DNA of 64,000 bases. Source: Ceratobasidium sp. AG-K. Taxonomy: Eukaryota > Basidiomycota > Agaricomycetes > Cantharellales > Ceratobasidiaceae. The stretch covers positions 1,612,001 through 1,676,000 of the forward strand of contig JAWNGF010000002.1 of assembly GCA_037039685.1 (NCBI GenBank), given 5' to 3'. Each line of letters begins with the position of its first letter. Position 1 is the first letter of the stretch. This document shows, piece by piece, positions 57,719-64,000 of this stretch. The notes under the pieces are model-generated. The model saw only the letters and a list, made by a program, of their open reading frames with translations. It did not search any database and was not told where the DNA came from. A program made the translations under genes and the position numbers.

Positions 57719-58549
57719 CCTTGGGGAAATACATCCGTTTGAGAAATACATAATTCCCTGCTCAACTTCGCGTCATGCGTTCCCAACAAGAGAAGGGTTG
57801 GATGCCTGACACTGAAACCAATCAATCAATCACGCGTGATTGTGATTCGCAGCCTAGAGCAAGAGCTCTCCATTTGCGTCGAGTCGGGGGCTGGTTCTTT
57901 GGACTTCCGGGGTTGGCCTAGCGCCTCGGAGAGGAATTTTCGCCTTATTATTTTAGCAGCGGGAGCGTTACCCCGACGCTTGTCGGACGCTCTGCTCGGG
58001 ATTGACATTCGCGCTTCGCTAGACTGTTTGGGAGCCTCGCTTGTCTGCGGTGCCTTTGTGCTGTGTGCTCACGAGCTCTACTGTAAATCCCTGTGCGCTT
58101 GCACGCTTATTTCGACAGTGCGTGCATTTCATGTCACGAAGCATTCATCGACACACGCTAGTAGTTTTCGATGTAGTTCTTTCATGAAAGAGCCGTGTGG
58201 GTATGGTACAAACACAGGATGGAGAGGTGGTTGGATTTCCGGTCGCATATAGAGCTCGAGAATAGAAGCTCAGAGTCTTGGTATGAACCGAAAATCAACC
58301 ATGTCCAAGTCGTCCATAGCACTATCGCCGACGGATGTGAAAAACAACCCGATTCCAAGCTTGTGGAAGTGACATGGTGCTAGAGTGCTAGCCTTGCCCC
58401 AAATGAAAAGATGGCGGGAAAATGATTGAGAGCCGGAAATATGGCGGTGATGCGAAGTTAACGAAACGGAGCGGAAGAATGAGCAACGAGCGTGCTTGAA
58501 ATGTGGGCCTTCATTGGCCAATCAGGCGGAGAAGGAAAGAGAGCCAAGA
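57719..58549. other. Intergenic, no supported gene
   Basis: A 138-codon plus-strand ORF (57836-58252) has no family resemblance, no splice support and an uneven composition, so I do not call it. Nothing else is seen. Confidence 0.45.
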
Positions 58550-59080
58550 TCACTTGAACGCTTTACCGAATGTATGCGGTTGGAGGGTTGCTGAGAACCG
58601 AGGGCTGACGGCCGCATCAGCATCATGGAGCTCAAATTGCAAAGGTATGACGATAGAACCACCTCACAGCTTATCTTCGATTTTACCGCACAACTGGCTC
58701 GGCTCTGGGGCTTGGGCTTGAGTTTTGCGAGTCGGCCACTAATATAAGTGTGGGGGCTTTGGGAAAAGATAAAGGATACCGTGCCACCCACCAGGTGGGG
58801 TCCAGCCGCTACCCTGGGCAATAGCCGTTAGTATTACGGCTCATTGAAATCGCTGGACCTGGATCACCGAGAGCGAGGTACCCTTAGGATATACGAATGG
58901 ATATGTATCCCATGTTGTATACCTGGCCAGGCTTGATGGGTACTCCGTGACATTGTGGCCGCGGCTGTTGTGCACTAGATTACGGAGCAGCACATCATCG
59001 CCCCACGGGCGAGAAGAATCACGAATTAATTGCGGATACCAATCATGCATACTAGTATGGAAAGTGATGGAATTATGCTG
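58550..59080 (-). pseudogene. Cytochrome P450 relic (C-terminal part)
   Basis: Minus-strand pieces match the intact P450 at 60355-62685 in order. DVLLRNLVHNSRGHNVTEYP corresponds to the segment before the K'/meander, YPKGTSLSV to the substrate-access strand, GGTVSFIFSQSPHTYISGRL to the haem-binding loop, and FELHDADAAVSPRF then SATLQP to the C-terminal strand. The haem ligand cysteine is gone: the intact copy reads FSEGPRNCMGFRLA where the relic reads FSQSPHTYISGRLA. Frame changes occur between the pieces and a stop (near 58845) interrupts the helix after RFQ. No N-terminal half was found. It is probably an old partial tandem duplicate. Confidence 0.65.
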
Positions 59081-60354
59081 CTAGTCGCTATCAATTCCAA
59101 TGCGGCCGCTGTATGCGATTTTGGCCGATACACCACTCGTTCATTACCGCATTCATTCAGGGTGCCGCGCACTAGGTACTCGCGGAGAGGTGCGCGTCCG
59201 AGTACCTAAAGTTTGGATGCATTCAAGATGCCTTTGTAGGACAACCAAACTACGAAGTGAATTTGAGATACTTGTATTTATTGTATGGTGATACATTTAC
59301 AGGCTCGGTACCCTGAATGATATTTTCCCTTGCTCTCATCGATACTACGGTCGACAAAATCGAACTCCCCCTGATGATAGCTCTTTCTCCCCATTCCCAG
59401 ACAGCATTGATCATGATCAGCAAGTTCGTGATGGGGAATAAATTGCCTGCACAGTCTATTTAGATAATGCCAACCTTGGTGCCTTACCTTCAATCATTTC
59501 TAGAACCATGGGCGTAGAATTTGTTGGGGAAAGTGAATGGTAAGCCTTGAAAAGTATTAAACACACCACATTTGTTCGGACCTGCAAGAGGATTTACATA
59601 GTTAATCAGGGGAGATATCGATGAGTGATTGACTCACACGGGAGTCAAATCTGTCGACATTTGCGAGTGTCATGTCCTACTCTGCGACAGCTTTTACTCC
59701 CACATCCCCTTTCCTAGCGCAGTGGAAAGAGTCCCTGCATTTGCAGCTACGGTTGGGGCGAATTCGAATTTGGAGTCGACAGAACGCTACCAGTCGAGGT
59801 TTGAACCTAGGTGGAGCACCGCGCTTGATCCATTGTGTGACAGTAAATAGCACAAGCCGTGCCAAGCTGTATGCGCTTCCCAAGTGTCCGTCAGCGAACT
59901 CGCAAGCAAGTCGTGCCGCAAATTTAATGAGCACTACTTTGTATAAGAAGCTAGTCTAGCTGTCAGACCCAGCGATGCGATTCCGTGAGGGTTCGGGGAA
60001 CGGCGACCAAAACGCCTTAGTTTAGTGAGGCTTCTGCTTGAGGTAGTGACACAGCAATATCCGGAGATCTACGGCTACGATCATAGAAAACTTTAGAATG
60101 AAAGTGCGTGGCTTTAGCCAACTTCGATTATTTACGGGTCGCTCGTAGCGCTATCGCCGACTAAAATGAAAACTCTAATCAACCAGCCTACATATAGAGG
60201 TAGCACAACATTGTCAAAAAAAAAAAAAATCCAATCTCAGTCCCAAAATTGAAAAGAAATTGAAGCGTAATTGAGATAGAATCAAGACAGAGGAATTGAT
60301 AGCGGGATTCGATGGGAGAATGAGCAAACTCTGCGCTCAGATGGAGTGTAGCGC
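59081..60354. other. Intergenic between P450 relic and P450 gene
   Basis: No gene was recognised. It contains the inverted repeat at 59173-59208 and a run of 14 A at 60216-60229. The left part may once have held the N-terminal half of the P450 relic, but no trace is readable. Confidence 0.45.
59173..59208. repeat. Inverted repeat, 10-bp arms
   Basis: TAGGTACTCG at 59173-59182 and CGAGTACCTA at 59199-59208 are perfect reverse complements around a 16-nt loop. It lies in gene-free DNA beside the P450 relic. It could be a hairpin, a terminator-like element or the footprint of a small mobile element. Confidence 0.55.
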
Positions 60355-62685
60355 TTAGTGGTCAACCGGGCGTATAATAAGAGGCAGCTGAGATCCTTTG
60401 GCCTCTTCGCCGACTACATACGGCTGCAGGGTGGTAGAAAACCGAGCGTGTACGGTGGCGCCAGTGTCGTGGAACTCAAAGTTGCGAATATACGTCGTCA
60501 AGATAGTCTAGTGAAAGGTTTTATTAGCGTTGAGATGCCAATACTATACTGAAAATCTGACCTTGAACTCGAGTATCGCTAGACGGAACCCCATGCAATT
60601 GCGCGGGCCTTCGGAAAATATGAACAATCCGTTCCATCCTCCGGGTGTCTGGCTTGTAGGGGGAAGTCGCGCTGGATCGAGCCAGCGCTCTGGCCTAAAT
60701 TCGTTAGCATCCTCTCCCCATACAGACTTCATGTGGGACATGGCAATCGATGGGATTAGGATCACCTGGATGGAATGGTCAGCGTGGTATTGGACACAGC
60801 ATGTATATGCGTACCTGGCCGGCTTTGATGGGTATTTCAGTAATCTTGTGCCCACGATTGTTATACACCGGGGTGCGAAGCCTCAAGATATCGTCCTAGG
60901 AGTGCCCAGTAAGTGAGAGAGATCGTTAGAACAATGTGTTACCAACCTTGAGTGCGACGCGTTCTGTTTGTGAGCTTATGGGGCGATGTCGGAAACTAGT
61001 TATGAGCTTGGGTCAGTAAGAGGCCAGATGTAGACTAAATAACATACGTCTCTTTCATCACAGCGTCCAGCCATGGCATCCCACTCATGAGATCCTCATA
61101 CGTAGGCTCACGCCCCAATGCGTCGATTTCCTCTCGCAGACGGATCTGGTACTCGCGGTTGCGGGCAAGTTCGTGCAACGCAAAGTTGATGGTCCCGGCT
61201 GTTGTCTCGTGTCCAACTAGGACCAGCGTGGCGACCTTGGGACAGGTAAGACAAAACTTAGTTGTTGGTATCGCAGAAACTTACGTGCTCGAGGAGCTCC
61301 TCCTTGGGCGCGGTCAGCTCGCCTTTTTCAGACAGCCGAACTACGAGTCGGATATCATATTAGCCTCATTAGAACCAATCGATCAGATATCTGCTAACCC
61401 AAAGTGCTAAGCATATCCTTCTGCTTATCATCGTCGACCTTTCGGTCAATGATAGACTGGGCAGCCTCCTTGACGGTGACCTTGACTTCTCCCTGTGCCT
61501 GGATGGCTTCGACAGGCAAATCGACAATAAATGGGAACGCCCGGATAGCAGCAAGGCCCTGGAGCCCATCGTCAGTGTTTACCTCCAACTCTATGCACCA
61601 GATTATACTCACAATGAGCGCTGCTCGCTGGAAGCCAAGGTCCACCTGTTTTTTCCATGCAACTATTTTCGCATTAAAACAAGACCATTTTAGTATTCAA
61701 ATTCGTTCGGCCCGCGGGAAATAAGCATGAATTGAAGTGGTGTAGCTAAACTCACGTTGGATTGCTCTGGCGGCCTCGCTCTCTCCGGACTCGAAGTCGT
61801 AGTTGAATGCGAAGCGACCAATGACATCCAAGGTCACACATGCAGTCCAGTGAAGGATATCTACCTTGCCGCCGCGTTTAGCGTCGCCATCCATGGTCTC
61901 GGAGATATGGGCATGTAGTCGTTCGGATGCGGTACGTGCGCATGCTTGGATTGTCTCAAACATGTCACGGGTCGCCTGCGTCCTAGATGAGTCGAGATAG
62001 TTAACCCAGGGGATGTGAAGCCAGTCACGATTGTAAACTCACGTGAAAAAACGAGAGAGCTGAGCTCGCTGGCGCTTGTGCACGTCACCTTCCGCCCAAA
62101 GTACACTCTTTCCCATCAGCCGCTCTATGATAGGAAGAATGATAGGAGATTTGGCTGTGCAAATGATATTAGTTGCATTTAGGGTGCGATTTTGAATCTA
62201 TGCATACTATAGCTATACACCTCTTTGCTGAAGATGTGGGAGAGAGCGCCTGGGTCAGCGGTCACAAGCTGTAAGCGGTGTCAGCTAGTGGAAAACACGT
62301 TCACGTTAATTAATACTTAAAATATCAGCGTGAAACATTGCTCCTTTGATCCTGTATGTGGGACCGTATGCATCAAGCCAATTCCTGTGAGCTTCCCCAA
62401 ATGGACTCTCATGAGTGATCAGCTCCTGCAAGTCAAGTGGGACATATTAGTGCACTGCAGCCATCCAAAAAGACAAGGACGTACATGTCCCCAAAACCAA
62501 TCGGCGCCAGTCTAAGACAGGTTAGTGAAAGCGTGGTACATGGGGATGAAATAGCATACGGGAGTCGGCAAGTGCCTAATTGGGGAATTGACTGCCTCGA
62601 CAAGCTTCCGCGCAGCAAGAACAGTAACAAGAGCAGCAGAGGCAGCAAGGGCAGCGGAGGCGGGGTGGTCGGCGATGAAGGACAT
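60355..62685 (-). CDS. Cytochrome P450 monooxygenase
   Basis: Fourteen exons (62560-62685, 62485-62511, 62317-62425, 62208-62268, 62043-62154, 61756-61982, 61613-61662, 61399-61558, 61285-61340, 61048-61235, 60947-60995, 60815-60895, 60562-60765, 60355-60507) give about 533 residues. Family marks: N-terminal hydrophobic anchor, WAEGDVHKRQRAQLSRFF (helix C), GHETTAG in helix I, KETFRHRP in place of the ExxR helix, EFRPERW and the haem loop FSEGPRNCMGFRLA with its cysteine. Basidiomycete P450s oxidise a wide range of lipids and aromatics; the substrate is unknown. At the third junction the exon ending ADIL and the next starting LVTADPGAL differ by one base in phase, so either the splice site is other than I placed it or there is a one-base error near 62268-62317. 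All other junctions agree. Confidence 0.88.
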
Positions 62686-63361
62686 GGAATGCGATTTGGG
62701 GAAGGTGAGCGGGAGCTATGCTTTTATATCTAGTAATTTGACTGAAATTGGTTGGTGGCAAAAACAAGTTGCGGGGTCAAGTGTAGATGATCGGGAGGGG
62801 TATCGGCGGCCTCAAGGCAGATTCGTCGACTGAGATATCGGGAGAAAAAAAGACCACGGCAATGCGAAACATGGCCGGCTCAAGTTCTGGCCGCCGTCCA
62901 AGGCAACGAGCGCTCCCGTTTTTCCACAGCGGTTGGTTTTGCGGTTGGGACCATTTAGAAATTCCATCACCACAGATAGACTTAACCAGACAGGGCATAC
63001 TCTGCTTAACGGGTCTGGACGTCTGGATCGACGTCAAGGGTCCTCTTGTCATCTCCGGTGTATCGGCTCACCTTTCCTGCCAACTCGGTTCAACTTCACG
63101 TCAATTGGATATGGCCGTAATCCCGTCGGATTGCTCTTCGTTGCCCATCGCGTTGAGATAGAAGCCAAGGACAGGGGCTCGCTGTCCGAGATCATGGCAC
63201 CCCCATTTTGAGCGAATGTCACTCGATGCTCTCGTACATCACTTGGTGTAGAGTTATAAGACCTCGATCTCGATGCATTCTTCTCATCACCGCCCTCGTC
63301 CTCCAACGCCACAGACCGAAGACTTGACCCCTATCACAACTTCGACCTACTTAATTTTACT
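62686..63361. other. Divergent intergenic region, P450/membrane protein
   Basis: Promoters of the flanking genes. ORFs such as 62787-63161 have no family resemblance and no splice context. Confidence 0.45.
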
Positions 63362-64000
63362 ATGACTAACTGGTCAGATCCCGCCACTGTGATGGCACAG
63401 GCGGCTGTCTTTACTCAGCTCCTCTGGGTTTTGTTGGGAATCATTGGCTGGGAGGTCCTCAGTACATTATCCTTTGATTTTCGTACACTCAAAAAGTGGA
63501 GAGAGTTCAAGGTGAGTAGACTATTTCCGTCGCGGAGTCGATTCTAACGTCGTGTTCAGTGGCCGTTGGTACGATAGCCTAACGGGATATCTCAACCTAG
63601 ACTGACAGCGGTATCAGGTGTTCTACTTTATCTGTAGATATTCGATTCTAATCGCGTTGATCGTCCTCAACGTCATCAATAACACCAAGACCGAGATCAA
63701 CTGTCAAGGTAAGCAGCATATATTCTGTGGCCTGAACTGTTCTAATAACTTGTTGCAGCAATGTACACTCTTGCTCAGGTGTGCTCTCTTGCCGTTTCCT
63801 CGTACCTTTTTTGACAGTCGACTAGTTTTTGGGTAACGTCGCGATTGGAACCACATCCAACCTCCTCATGTTCAGGGCGTGAGTGTTTCCGATAGTCTCA
63901 TGCCAACTGAAGCTCATCCACTCGTAGAATGGCCATCTGGTCGCGCAATATCTGGGTCGTCGCTCCGCTAATTCTCATTGCCCTCGGGCACTGGGCTATC
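63362..64000 (+). CDS. Multi-pass membrane protein (DUF6533-like), cut by window end
   Basis: Exons 63362-63511, 63560-63568, 63618-63708, 63759-63778, 63826-63878 and 63928-64000+ give 132 residues and continue past the edge. It starts like the large Agaricomycete family of seven-helix proteins of unknown role: a helix VFTQLLWVLLGIIGWEVLST, then KWREFKWPLVFYFICRYSIL and INCQAMYTLAQFLGNVA, AIGTTSNLLMFR and MAIWSRNIWVV. Exon 2 is only 9 nt and encodes Trp-Pro-Leu, and exon 4 is 20 nt; both are needed to rebuild the conserved blocks. Family assignment rests on remembered pattern only. The stop lies outside the window. Confidence 0.7.

Noticed and set aside
57836..58252. 138-codon ORF after PET191
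   Set aside because: No similarity to any family that I know, Cys/Leu/Ser-rich without pattern, and flanked by no clear gene signals.
1..64000. tRNA, rRNA, CRISPR or intact transposon
   Set aside because: I looked for tRNA B-box-like GGTTCGA strings (for example near 6110 and 23210), but none had a cloverleaf around them. No repeat-spacer array, transposase or reverse transcriptase was seen.

Overview
This window is nuclear DNA from a filamentous basidiomycete. Very short introns (about 45-60 bp) break nearly every gene into many exons. The gene content fits an Agaricomycete close to Rhizoctonia/Ceratobasidiaceae: a patatin/NB-ARC/TPR receptor, an F-box/LRR protein, a small dsRBD-like protein, a white-collar-2-like PAS/GATA factor and a DUF6533-type membrane protein. 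That placement rests on recalled family resemblance, not on a search. No tRNA, rRNA, CRISPR array or intact transposon was recognised. I rebuilt the exon structures by hand from splice signals, reading phase and family homology; nearly all sum to a multiple of three.

Layout. 0.6-5.1 kb: a patatin-NB-ARC-TPR (NLR-type) protein with a highly homogenised TPR array. 5.8-8.5 kb: DUS4 tRNA-dihydrouridine synthase and a Nudix CoA diphosphatase, divergently transcribed. 8.7-17.4 kb: a giant FG nucleoporin (Nup159/NUP214 type) and the OLA1 ATPase. 17.6-19.6 kb: two small secreted or GPI-anchored Ser/Thr-rich proteins. 20.7-23.3 kb: an F-box/LRR protein. 25.0-31.3 kb: uridine kinase/UPRT (URK1), CBF5 pseudouridine synthase and an Ntn-hydrolase asparaginase. 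32.1-37.2 kb: a Pex24-type peroxin, a dsRBD-like mini-gene, VPS28 and an OsmC/Ohr peroxidase. 37.6-46.9 kb: an unknown protein, PRMT5, a second Nudix paralogue, a glutathione S-transferase, a MoaD-like protein and pICln. 47.2-53.1 kb: a BQT4-like inner nuclear membrane protein, a thymine-DNA glycosylase and a 20-exon MFS permease. 54.0-57.7 kb: the WC-2-like factor and PET191/COA5. 58.5-62.7 kb: a decayed P450 fragment and an intact P450. 63.4 kb to the end: a multi-pass membrane protein cut by the window edge.

Most genes are housekeeping and unrelated in function. Two pairs are worth noting: PRMT5 and pICln, partners in the methylosome of other eukaryotes, lie about 3 kb apart, and two CoA-diphosphatase-like Nudix paralogues lie 35 kb apart. 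The accessory material is the NLR-like receptor, the F-box/LRR gene, the dsRBD mini-gene and the P450 region. Recurring oddities are very small exons (7-24 nt), GC-AG introns, and single-base frameshifts beside short homopolymers in otherwise conserved genes. The frameshifts look more like consensus errors or very young lesions than old decay.
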